A stretch of 64,000 nt of DNA from Ligula intestinalis (lineage: Eukaryota > Platyhelminthes > Cestoda > Diphyllobothriidea > Diphyllobothriidae): positions 38,978,892-39,042,891 of the forward strand of contig JAYGXS010000004.1 of the NCBI GenBank assembly GCA_036362985.1, given 5' to 3'. Under the pieces are notes generated by a model. It did not search any database. It saw nothing but the letters and a program-made list of their open reading frames with translations, and was not told the DNA's origin. Below are positions 32,368 to 43,100 of this stretch, piece by piece (within the stretch, counting starts at the first letter, position 1; each line of letters begins with the position of its first letter). A program made the position numbers and the translations under genes.

Positions 32368-32414
32368 CTCGTCAATTCTATTTTCTGTCTAAGAGAAGCT
32401 TTTTTGCATTGCTT
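32368..32414 (+). repeat. dispersed repeat R1, right end
   Basis: These 47 bp (CTCGTCAATTC...GCATTGCTT) are identical to 15063-15109, where they directly follow the left part of R1. Here they are 1.44 kb away from it, with the DUF4806-like pseudogene between. Confidence 0.92.
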
Positions 32415-33690
32415 TGCTTAAAAATATATTTAACTGCATATCCTACTGATATTTTAAATTTCAATATTCAATCACAGTCATTTTTAGGCGAAAATCCCCC
32501 TTTACGACCTTCTTAATGTTAAATTTTTCCGAGATCAACCCGTCATAAGTATGACAGTTTTAATACTTTCATGTCTCAATATGGATGTCTGCTTACGGTT
32601 CTCAGTACCATCTTTGATGGAAATGTCTCTTCGCTCACTTCTCAGCAGTGTGAGAAATTAGAGCCCTTCATCAATTTGGTGTCTACTGAGACCTGTGATC
32701 GGCAAAAAAGAAGTTATAATTTTCTTTTACAGAATGTCCCACAAAGTTAAATTCCGCAAGACGTTGCCTGCCAATTTTTTTAATCGCGTGGCTTTAATTT
32801 TAAGGTCGCAGAAGCTTAAAGAATGTCTTTTCGAAGCAAAAATCCACCGATTTTGGTCAAACTTTTTTCGGCGAAAGAAGTTGACAACCTCAGCATGAGC
32901 GTTCAGCTCAAAACCTGAAAAAAGCATAAGCTTTTTGTATGTAGGGATAAAATCCCCATGGAACGTAGAGTTTTGCCTGCATCTGCAAAAACTAAGCCCA
33001 ATTCTACCCCTACTATTCAAATGTGGTATCTGAGGTCGACGCAAGTTCACATCCCTTCGGATCAGCGACAACGCTAATTTCACCCGAAATCTCACCCGCA
33101 ATCCTTACTCCTGACTCAAGTGAAATTCTTTCGCCTTCCAAGCGAACATCGCCTGCTAAAGGGGCTAAACCTACTAGACCTCAACGTGTACCTCATAAAT
33201 CGAAGCCAATTGTTAAGCCAATTGCAAAAATCAGTTATTGACCTAATGATGGGAACCATACTAACATTTCAGCACCTACACCAGATGTAAACACTCAAGT
33301 TTTTACTTTTCCAACCCCAAAATGGTCACAATCCACAATTAATTCACTTTCATAAATTTGTGAATAGCTTCTCGCAACTTTATATGCCATTTTTAAATGC
33401 CTGTCCTCAGAAATATTACGCTGACACTTCAGGATCTACAGCAGATGTAAATACTCGCGGAGGTAATTTTCCAAACTAGCAAATTGCCCAAAATCTACAG
33501 CAAAAATTGTCCTTTTGGGGCAACATTTAGCAATGTTTTGCAGGTAATTTGAACTATAAACGAGAACTTATGGCAGTTTAAAAAAACACTTACAGTGAAA
33601 ACGGAGACAGTTTTCAACGGGTCTCTATGCTCAAAAAGTGCGCAAGAGAAAAAACTGCTTAGGAAGATAGTATTAGGAACATAGTAGTAG
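32415..33690. other. no gene recognised
   Basis: Short frames on both strands (for example 32695-32898 plus, 33101-32727 minus) have no recognisable motif. By position part of this could be the remainder of the gypsy element whose LTR and gag start lie at 34426-33690, but I could not identify gag or pol blocks in it. Confidence 0.35.
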
Positions 33691-34040
33691 AGCAGGTAAG
33701 AAAAACTTTACGAACCGTTCGTGTTCTCCTTGACAAAACTTGAGCAGTTGAATCTCTACCTTAGTGTTATCCTCTAATTGTTCTCATTCTGCAAACAGCC
33801 CTTCATATTTCCGGAGCCAGGCCTCGAAATTCACACCGCTTTCCGGGTCGTATGTGAACTCAGTTATCCGGTCTTCAATCTGCTTTCGTTTGCTGTCTGT
33901 GGAGACTGGCCCCCAAATTCCTTGCCTTTTACTTAATAAGGGCCATGATGCTTTCCCACTGGGCACTCAGTACTTCTTTCAGCCTTTCTTTCATTTGTTC
34001 TTGGCTGATCATGCTGTGTGTTTGGCAGCGTCACCAGTTG
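33690..34040 (-). pseudogene. Ty3/gypsy gag N-terminal fragment
   Basis: The minus strand reads KQIEDRITEFTYDPESGVNF and EAWLRKYEGLFAE, then a stop, then broken GEHERFVKFFLP. This is the usual opening of flatworm gypsy-type gag, a capsid-like protein. It lies directly downstream of the LTR and primer site on the same strand. The frame is interrupted and no later gag (zinc knuckle) or pol is seen next to it. Confidence 0.65.
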
Positions 34041-34064
34041 TTATATTCCATACCAAAAAACTGG

Positions 34065-34082
34065 ATCTCACCTGCGTCGCCA
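34065..34082 (-). promoter_or_regulatory. candidate tRNA primer-binding site
   Basis: On the minus strand TGGCGACGCAGGTGAGA begins two bases after the LTR end. A TGG start at this place is what pairs with the CCA end of a tRNA primer. Which tRNA it is cannot be settled from the window. Confidence 0.6.
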
Positions 34083-34084
34083 TT

Positions 34085-34426
34085 TGTTATGTCCCCAGGA
34101 CTTGTAGGTGGTAGAAGGCAAAGCTGGTTCTTATAGCGATAGTCTTTATTCAGGATAACACAGAGACAGCGGAAGGATGAATCAGCGTGTCCAGTACAGC
34201 CTTTTATAAGGCACCGGTCCTTCTTGACTGTTCCTGGCTTATCGGACAAGAGGAGAATTTCTTCCATGGCTCCCATGCCGTGGCACGTTCTGGAAAATTG
34301 CAGTGCACGCTGGGGCGGGATTCACGTGTGCTCACGATGCGCGCGGCCGGTCTGCCGGTATAACTTATCTGGTGTGCACTGCCAGCTCTGGGCCCTGAGT
34401 GCATCAAAGTTCGCGTCGACATAACA
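34085..34426 (-). mobile_element. gypsy 5' long terminal repeat (342 bp)
   Basis: Read on the minus strand, the segment begins TGTTATGTC and ends GACATAACA, a perfect 9-bp terminal inverted repeat with TG...CA ends. Inside are a TATAAAAG promoter box (about 34203-34209) and, some 55 nt downstream, an AATAAA signal (34145-34150), the order expected for U3-R-U5. Only two bases after its end comes a TGGCGACGCAGG primer-site candidate, and then the gag start. I found no second LTR in the window, so the 3' part is lost or diverged. Confidence 0.82.
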
Positions 34427-34549
34427 CTTAGCATAAAACCGAAACGGTGCCAATAATTGTGTGCAAAAATGGGGTAGGTTTTAGGTTTCTTTCCTGTTTC
34501 CAAGGGTTTTGATGGTGTTTAAGAGGTGACTTACCAAGAAACCTTATTA

Positions 34550-35490
34550 TTATTGTAAAAATTATCGAAAATTGGAATCAGGAGAAATCTACTGCCATAG
34601 ATCACAGATTTTTTCACGGGGTGATCGAGAACTGTATGCATGAGTGACTCAAAGTCAACCCCCACATCTGTTCTATGTGGCATCCCACAAGGCTCTGTCT
34701 TAGGGCAACAACAATTCCTTATAAATATCGGCGACTATGACGACAACCTGAGTTGCAGCACCATCGTGTTTGTTGACGACGTCAACCTCTGGAGAGCCAT
34801 CAGGTCTCACGCCGATAGGCAAGCACTTCAGGAGAGTTTCAATCAAGTTAGCAGCTGGACTGTTCGTTGGCTCTCAAATTTAAAAGCAAGTAAGTGCGTT
34901 ATTTAAAGGCTCTCTACTAGAAGGACCAATTAGGAGGAGGATTACTTACAATATTTCCTCGATGGGCTACCCCTTTCAAATTTTGACGAACATTAAGACT
35001 TAGGTGTTCTAATTAAGTCCTCGCTTAAACCATCTTCACAGTGTCTAAAGGAAGCTTAACGTGCAACACAGGTGCTGTTTGCAATTAGATGGGGATTCGT
35101 CCAAATCTACAAGGAACCCTTCAGAAAACCGTATTGAGCGTTTGTTCTGTCTCACTTGAAGTATACGGTCCAGCCTGCCGTGCGTGTTTTAAGAAGGATT
35201 ATCTGCAGCTTGAGCGAGTGCGGGCGAGGGCTCCGTTGATTGTCAAGAACCTTTCTCAACGGCTTTATGAAGACAGATTGACTACACTTGATTTATTACT
35301 TATCATTTGCAGGCAATGCCACGGCAACCTCATCCAAACCTACCGAAATTTTCGAGGCCGTGAATGTGCCCAAAAATTTGATTCTTTTCATTGTTATTAT
35401 TATTATCCCTTCAAACTGCAAAGGAAATCGCCCCATGTTGACGTTCGATGGAACGCCTTCTCGCAGAGGGTCTTCGGTGCGCAGAGGTGA
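34550..35490 (+). pseudogene. CR1-like RT fragment
   Basis: The plus strand reads CGIPQGSVLGQQQFLINIGD, then the catalytic region as FVDDVNLWRA, then WLSNLKASKCVI, YLQLERVRARAPLIVKNL and DVRWNAFSQRVFG, in the order of the CR1-like frame at 13047-14306. Stops and frameshifts divide the blocks. It lies about 1.6 kb upstream of COG5 exon 1 on the same strand. Confidence 0.78.
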
Positions 35491-37062
35491 TCATCTCTGA
35501 TACTTTTAAACTTTTAAATGCAAACTTTATTATCATTTTCTGAGAAACTGTGACACACATAATGAACATAGTGTCATTACAGCAGTCTGCAACTGGCTCA
35601 CACCTATCGCTGATGTGAAGCCTACGTTTATATTATACACTATTGTTAAGGGTGAACTCTCTTGCAATTTTTGGATATGTTTAGGGAGGTCAAGGGCAAA
35701 AGCCTTTCTAAAGTGAACTTATATGCAGTCAGCATATAATATATATAGCCTAACGAACATACTTAAAATCCACGCGAGCCGTTCAGGAAGAATGATTATG
35801 AAAACACACCCAATGCAAGGCATGGAACTCGTTGGCTTTTAGACGGCTGCTTTACAGTATTCAGAAGGAAGATGAATAGGCCCTGTTCCGATGCCTAGAT
35901 GTCTTTTGCGTATGCCCTCTTTCTAATGGATTTCCTTTATGCAGTACGATTTATTTTTACACTTGTATTTATATAAAGAAATAACTGCCATAAGAAATTT
36001 TTAACACTTTATCGATACCGAATGCACCCCTCATCACTGCACTTTTCCTCATAATGTAATGAGTGGCAAAAATAAAAATCTTCGGAAAATATATTTGTAC
36101 TCGTGAATTTTCGAACAAATATCACGTGTTCTTCGTCAGACCAAATGAAAAGTGAGGGCTGGGAATGTCGCTCTAGAGGTTTTGGGGGCGGAAGTTAAAA
36201 CGAACGGGGGGGATTGGGTTGGAGGGTTAAAGTTATGTGATAGTTTGTGCTGGTGAGGGTAGGTAGTGTGGGCCGCGTGTTCGGGGCAGGGGGGCTGGTT
36301 CACAGTCGGAGCAATTCTACTTGACAGAGAACGGACGGCCTGCTGTTGTTTCAGGCTGGGTCTAGATTAGTCGACCATGCACGAAAACAGGTAAAATATG
36401 AAGCAAGCTTTACGTATCTTTGTATAATGAGTGGCATCCAAACTGACTTTAAGGTACCAGTAAGACGTCATTATCGGCAAGCCTCATGGAGCATTGTCGA
36501 TTTTTTGCCATCCAGAGAGTATTGACTAACTGCCGTTAAAATGGTCATGCAGTTCCGAATCAGTTCTTGGGGTAATTGAACCCCAAAAATAAAAGAAATC
36601 AGATTGACGCTTTTCTATCTCTGTGATACAAGATTCACTTTTCCTAAATTTAGTTTGTCACACACCTGCAACAAAGTTTACAGCCAACCACTTATTCTTC
36701 ACCCAACGTGTCGGATAAAGAAAGTTAAACACACTCGTTGCTAATCCTGCGTTTATACTCTCACCTCTGATTAAAACAGTTAATCGTCAGTAATAGCGTG
36801 TTTCAGAAATTTCAATAGGTATGCATCGGTGGACTGACAACTAAGGCTACCAGCATATATGGTAGTTACAAATGAATATATTTTATCGTTTTATTTTACT
36901 GGAACTCTGGGTGGTTTTTTGACGTTTTTTTGTATTTACTATTTTTTTCGTTCGTGTTTACATGTTAAATTAAATTAAAGAATTGGTCATTGAAGCTGCT
37001 ATAAACGGGGTTGGTCTCTGTGTGTTGGCTGTATTTAGTGTCAAAGCCTATATGTGCGGATT
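35491..37062. other. upstream region of COG5
   Basis: The promoter and 5' untranslated region of COG5 must lie here. A G-rich stretch occupies 36170-36310. An in-frame TAG at 37036-37038 closes the frame upstream of the COG5 ATG. The same TATTTAG could serve as a splice acceptor for an upstream untranslated exon or a spliced leader, which tapeworms use; that is an inference. I see no clear TATA box. Confidence 0.4.
36075..36150 (-). repeat. short dispersed repeat with GACGAAG-type motif, copy 2
   Basis: Read on the minus strand: GGTCTGACGAAGAACACGTG, then TTGTTCGAAAATTCACGAG, the same as the plus-strand sequence at 7088-7162. The motif recalls 3' ends of Penelope-like elements. No Penelope-like frame is recognisable next to it. 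Confidence 0.6.
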
Positions 37063-37190
37063 ATGGCCGGCGAAACCGAGTTGATTGAACTTTTACAGGG
37101 TGATTTTGATCGAAAAACTGTTGTATCAAAGGCTTTCGAGAAAGCGAGCTCGTCGGACCTGCTTGCTGTCGTCTCAAATCGTTTATCTGA
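37063..37190 (+). CDS. COG5: COG5 exon 1
   Basis: Residues 1-42 plus two bases of codon 43. It contains LLQGDFDRKTVVSKAFEKA, the N-terminal COG5 signature, and ends VVSNRLS. The donor is GTACGT at 37191. It is 10 kb from the next exon, so an automated gene caller could easily miss it. Confidence 0.88.
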
Positions 37191-40100
37191 GTACGTGTAA
37201 ATCTATTTCCAGTGTTTATTCTGCCGTATCCCTGGAGCCTTTTTTTCCTGTGCTTCTAGTATAGGCCCATTTTCATGAGCCCATTGACCTCAAACACCGT
37301 ACAGAATGCTACCCAGCGCTGCACAGAAACTAGCAAGAGCTTTTACGCTAGCGCAGCCCTAGGACATTGCTATCAGGGATGCTCCATATATGTTTAAATA
37401 GGCTTTTGCGTCTGCTAATATTGAGGGTTAATTTTCAAATGGGCTTTTGAATTTGTCCATTGACTTAAGGTAACTTGCTGTTTTGTCCCTGATAGCAAAG
37501 CACATGCGCATCGGCAGCAGAAATCTGGCATCAGTGGAGGGTAGGGGAAGCATTGCAATTTGTTGTGATACAGCTTTTCCTAGTGCAAAAAGATAGCCAT
37601 GTGATCAATCCGATGCTTTCCGCAGTTCACAAGCCCAGGCATGTCCTGCCTACTCCTGAGCCTTTGTCCTTTCCACCAGTAAGAAACTGTGCCGCACTGA
37701 AAAGCTCGACAAATTGATAATCCTCAAGCTTTCTGAGCAAGTCTTTTGTCATAGGCGCGTGATGGCAGCTAATCGATATGCCTGTTCGTCCGGTAGCCTA
37801 CACACCGGATTTCTAGCACAGCGAAAAAGGGCCCTTAAGAGGATTATTCGGACACAATGGTGCCCGTAAACTGGCTTCTGCTGACAGAGAGGACAGTCTA
37901 CTTGGGACCGCGGCCTTTGCTATGAGCGTGGGACGGCCAATTGATATGCCTGTTCACGTGTCACAGATAAGGGACTCACACAGAGGCAGCTAGGCTAAAA
38001 ACAGCTATAGATAATCCCTTTATGACTAAATATTTGTGCGTCCTGTGCCTATGTTTTTTCAGAGAATTTTGCTATCAGGGGTAGCATCAACATCGCTTTG
38101 GCCACGGACTAGTGCGAATAGTGCCGGCAGACTAACTTTATAACTCGCATATGCACTGAGGACACTGGTACGGCGGGCTTAGGAGAAATACTATCTACCT
38201 AGTCTTCTGGACTGTGCCACTTTTTCGCAGTGGTTACTTCTTGTCACAGTACAATGCCCCGAACGCCGCAGGGGATTCTGTTTGGTTCACCTAACGGTGC
38301 GTTTTCCCCAATCGGCGCTCTGCTTTGTAGTAAATCTTACATGTACACAAATCTATTGTGTTCCTCGCTACACAATCAACGTCTTTTGTTGCGCGTTGAG
38401 CAAAGGATATATTATTTTTCGTGACTAAAATATTTCCCTGTTTCATGTACCTACTGGCCAAAATCGGAGGTTTGCGGAGTCTTTTAGGCTGCCAAATACT
38501 TTGGATCGTGACTGTCCAGTGTTTCGCTTGGACATTACAGATTTTGTTTGGAGAAAGATGTGTGCACTCCCAACAGGCGTCTATAATCCGTCTCAGCCAA
38601 TGAGAGAACGCCGAATTTTGATGGTCGAAAGGTGATAAAACGGCGCAAACCCTTGTATGGCTATGTGAACTTGTGTGCGGCCAGTACTCTGTTTAGCTGT
38701 CTAGATGGATTATGCCTTCATGGACTATTAAAAAGTTTCAGCCAGTCACAAATCTACCCATAGACCAACCGAAATTTGATTTACTCAGAATTATCGCTTG
38801 TCTTTTCAGTCGGGTTTCCTCCTATTCTTCGCGGGAACCACGTAGCATAGATTAAATTTGCGAATAATAACCTTGCGTAAGACGAAGATTCAAAGCTTTG
38901 GCACAAGTTGGATCCTTTAGTTCCAAAGATTACCGTTTATACTGAGGTCAAACGTACAATGCAGCAGGCGTAGGAAGAGCTTCTTTGCTGGTAATTCAAA
39001 CTCTATTTTACGGCACGGTCCTTTGACTACATCAATTTATAAGATTATGGGTTGTCAGTTTTGACTTTTTCATACCCTGTCAGCGCCATAGCCATTCATC
39101 TAAGATAGCTTATTAATCACAAATTTAAGTCTGTTTATCTCCTAGCAAACCTCTACTGAAGGCATTTTCAAGAACCGTTTCTTGTGGACGTCAGATGAGA
39201 AAAATCAAAGTTGAAAGACAGACCCCGTCTTTCAGGGGCCCCTATCTTCCTAATAAGGCACTTATTAGGCTGGTTAGGTAGTAGTATTTTAACGTGAAGT
39301 GAGAAGCAAAGCGACGCGTAGTACCGACATCAGCAACGTCAGCCTGAATATACTTTGGTCTCAGAAATCGTCTCCTCTTCTTCCTCATCCGGGGATGATG
39401 TAAGGAATATTTTATCTGGACCTCGAATTTTCTCGCATATGAATGGATTTATGTCAAATTTCGTTCTCATCAATCCCTCAGTTCACTTCGTTCTTCTATC
39501 TAGGATGGCTTATACTAGGTCAAAGGGAAACTTACGACATCCAAACACAATCGAGACTGTAACCACGAAAGTGTGTTTTCATTATGTATTGGCGTAGAGG
39601 AGGACTGACTGGATGGATGCACGATACACGCGAACCTTCCTGGCAATAAAAATATCGCATCGGGTCCATAGGCACTTTCGGAGGATTGAGAAAATCCGGC
39701 GAGCAGCATTGATTCGGGAGACAATTTCGTCCTTTCTCTGTTCATTCGGTAGCGGCCTCGCCTCGAGGTATTTAAAGCTGTCTCCTCCTTCAAGCTGATG
39801 GCCATTAATCCTCAGTAGTGCTTTCTTCTGATCAGAGATACGACTCGAGAATAATTTTGTCTTTCGGGTATTTATAGACAGGCCAACGGACGCATTCACC
39901 CGTGACACTACAAGCTATGGATCACCAAGGCTTGAAGCTAGTAAAGCGATATTATCGGCGTCGTTTAGATCAATCAGCCGGCGTCCGCGTGCAAGATCAA
40001 CATCATCCCCCTCAAATCGGAAATTCTTAATACTACAGTCAATGACGTAGTTGCATAGAATGGGTGACAGAACACAGACACGTCGAACGCCAGATCGAAT

Positions 40101-43100
40101 AATGAATGATTCTGCGAGGTTGTTATAAGTTAAACCCTGCGCAGTGGCGGAACGGTAGTATGCCTAGATCGTGGTGCGGAATTTCAGCATTACACCGTGT
40201 AGCGCCATTATCCGCCACAAGGATTCACGATAGACGGAGTCGAACGCAGCGGCAAAGTCAACAAAGCAGACGGTCGTTGATTGCTGGTACGTATAGCAGA
40301 ATGAAATGATCTGTCTCAGAGGAAAGATAGGCGAACGCTTTCAAATTCTTTACTGGTAGCAAGGTGATAGGAAATACATGGATACAAAGAAAAATTGAAA
40401 AAATTACGTCAATTACATACTTGTGGGTGAAAAAAGCAGTTGTGGGTTAGTCGAAATCGTAATAAAACCTGACTACTCGCTTATAACGAACAATGTAATG
40501 TGATGTCTCTGTATGTCTGTCCCTTTGTTAACAGGTGGCTGGGAATGATGTGTTTGTTGCATGTCCAGTTTGCTCTTAGATGAATTAACACAGGTGGAGA
40601 GAACAACTTTTTAGGCAGGGAGTCCCACGCTGCAACCACTCTGTTACTGAAGAATTTTCGTGCATCGATCCTTGCTATGTCAGGGCATCGTTTAAGGAGA
40701 TGGCCGCGCAAAGTAGGCGTATTAACCTAGCTGAAGAAATAATCGGTGACAAAGCAACAATCCAGGTTATTCATAATACGGAAGGTCCGTAAGAGATCCC
40801 CACGTAGTTGCCTGTAAGAAAAGCTAAATAGGTTGAAGGCTGACAGTCTGCTTTCATAGGGCAGTGTTCCCAGAGCTTTGATCATTTTTTCGCTCGCCTC
40901 CGGACCTTCTTTAAGCAAGTATAGTCTTTGACAGTCCAAGGTCTCCATGCCTGTATAGCAAATTCCAGGTGCGACCGAACGAAGCTTCCAAGTATTTTTG
41001 AAAAGCTGTCTTTTTCAAACTCCTTAAAGGCTGGGCTAATCAGCTGTAATACAGATCTGGCCAAATTCGCTGCCTTCGTGCAGTTCAGTGTTGACTTGAG
41101 TGAAGAAGTAATCCACACACCCGAGTCCTTCTGACTCTCAACTTATTGCAGTGGTGTACCGTTTAAATAATAAACCTCCGGGCTGAGTTCTCGCTAACTG
41201 CCGATTTTAAGTTCCATTTACTAACACTGAAAGGCATAAGCCAATGCTTTGACCAGTTGTCTAATCTGTTCAAGGTTGCTTGCAGATGGTTTTCATCTGC
41301 CGTATTTTGGACAGCTTTACATAATCTTGTCGTCAACGAACAAGGTAACATTGCACTCTATGTCCCCAACACAGTCGTTTATGAAAACAAGGAATATTGT
41401 GGGACGCCACTCACCAAGGTGCCCCCAAGGACTGCTGGCGACCGATTTGTACTCTTTGGGACCGTTCAGTCAAAATTTTTTTTGATCCATAGAAAGAGGG
41501 TCCTGCGATCGCCTGCGCTGCACACTTTATGCAGGAGACATTGGTGAGGGAAGATGTCGAAAGCCTTTTTGAAGTCAATGCAGATAGCATGCACCATTTT
41601 GCCTTCATCGCGTGCTTTGGTTCAGCGATCGAAGGAGAAGAGCAGGTTCGTAAGACAAGACCTACCACTGCGAAATTCTTCTTGTAGATAGGTACGACGA
41701 TGCCTGAGCCCCAGTCGTCCGGAATGGTTTCGTCTCTCCACGCTTGTCCAATCACATCATAAAGCCAATGAGCCAGAGTGTCGACGCAATACTTGAAGAC
41801 TTCAGCGGGAACACCGCTCGCTCTGTACGCCTTGTTGTGTATCTTTTGTATTGCATCGTCAACTTCGTCTTCAGAAGGGAAGTCGCACGACACTGCATAG
41901 GCTTGAGAAGGTTGAAAATCCGCTGCAGAGGAGAGGGAGGATGTGATGGGTTGGTCATCGAAGTTAAGGAGGTGTTCTAAATCTTCACGCCAGTGATTGA
42001 CCTTTGCCGAGTTGTCAGCAATAAAACCGCCATTCACATCGCGAACAGAATCACAGAGGGTCGGGGGCTTACCACTAACCTGGCGGATGATTTGGTACAG
42101 TTTTCGATTTTCACCAACGTTTGACGCCTTCTCCATGGAAGTCGCTGTTTCGAAGCAGTACTTCTGCCGGTCATCTCTAACGACTTTGCTGTCAGCTTTC
42201 GGAGTTGGCGGACTGAAGCATCGTTGCAGGGCCTGGCTCGAGTCGTTTCGACCGACAGCTGCAGGGTTCTTCCGTTGATCCAGTCACTGCGGCGCCGCTG
42301 AGTGATTCCAATAATTTTCCAGGCTGACCCATAGCTAGATGTTTTTAGTGCGGAACACTTGCTGCTGCCTTCGCCGTCGGCTGATGTCGTAAGACGGGAC
42401 TGAATTTCGGTGCTTAGGGCCTCGGAAGTGTTGGGTTGCCGGAGTTATGCGACATCCAGACGTGTCGCATATGGCATTTTAGGCGCAGATGAGAGGGGAG
42501 TCTTCAGGAATTTGCAAATGAGAACAGGGTCAAACCCGTAGGCTTTACCAGTTTCGGTACCTCCATCGACCTGCTATCGTGGACCCAACTGCGAAAGCTT
42601 GAACAAACTGGCATGTAGTACATCTGACTGGCAGTACGGCCGTCTTCTGAATACCGGGTCAGTAGATGTTTATGACGATGCTAAAAGCATGTGTTGGTAA
42701 CAAACAGTCGGTTCTGATCCGCAAAATGCAGCATCCTCTAACCATTGCCGGATCGATATCCAAGCCCAAAACGACCAATAGGGTGACTGTTTGACAAGTA
42801 ACCGGGCCTATTCTAGCTATTCCAGTCCCCGGCGACAATTAGAAGATTATGGCGAGAGAGTCTTTCAACTAGCTCGCGTAGCTGCGAATACAAATTCTCC
42901 TTATCTTGCTGTTCTTCAGTTGACAAAGCTGTTCGTAAATTGACCCTTGAGTCCTGGGGTCGGCAACCTGTGGCTCGCGAGCCACATATGGCTCCTTTGA
43001 TGATTGCCTCTGGCTCTCTTAGATAAAATTGGAATTATGAACTTCAGATTTTGTGATTTTGGTTCTTCCAAGGATGTGCTGCCGCTGAGACGCCCTCAGT

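Noticed and set aside
39515..42136. Two separate RTE-like remnants.
   Set aside because: Their order, strand and complementary domain content show they are pieces of one copy split by a CR1-like insertion.
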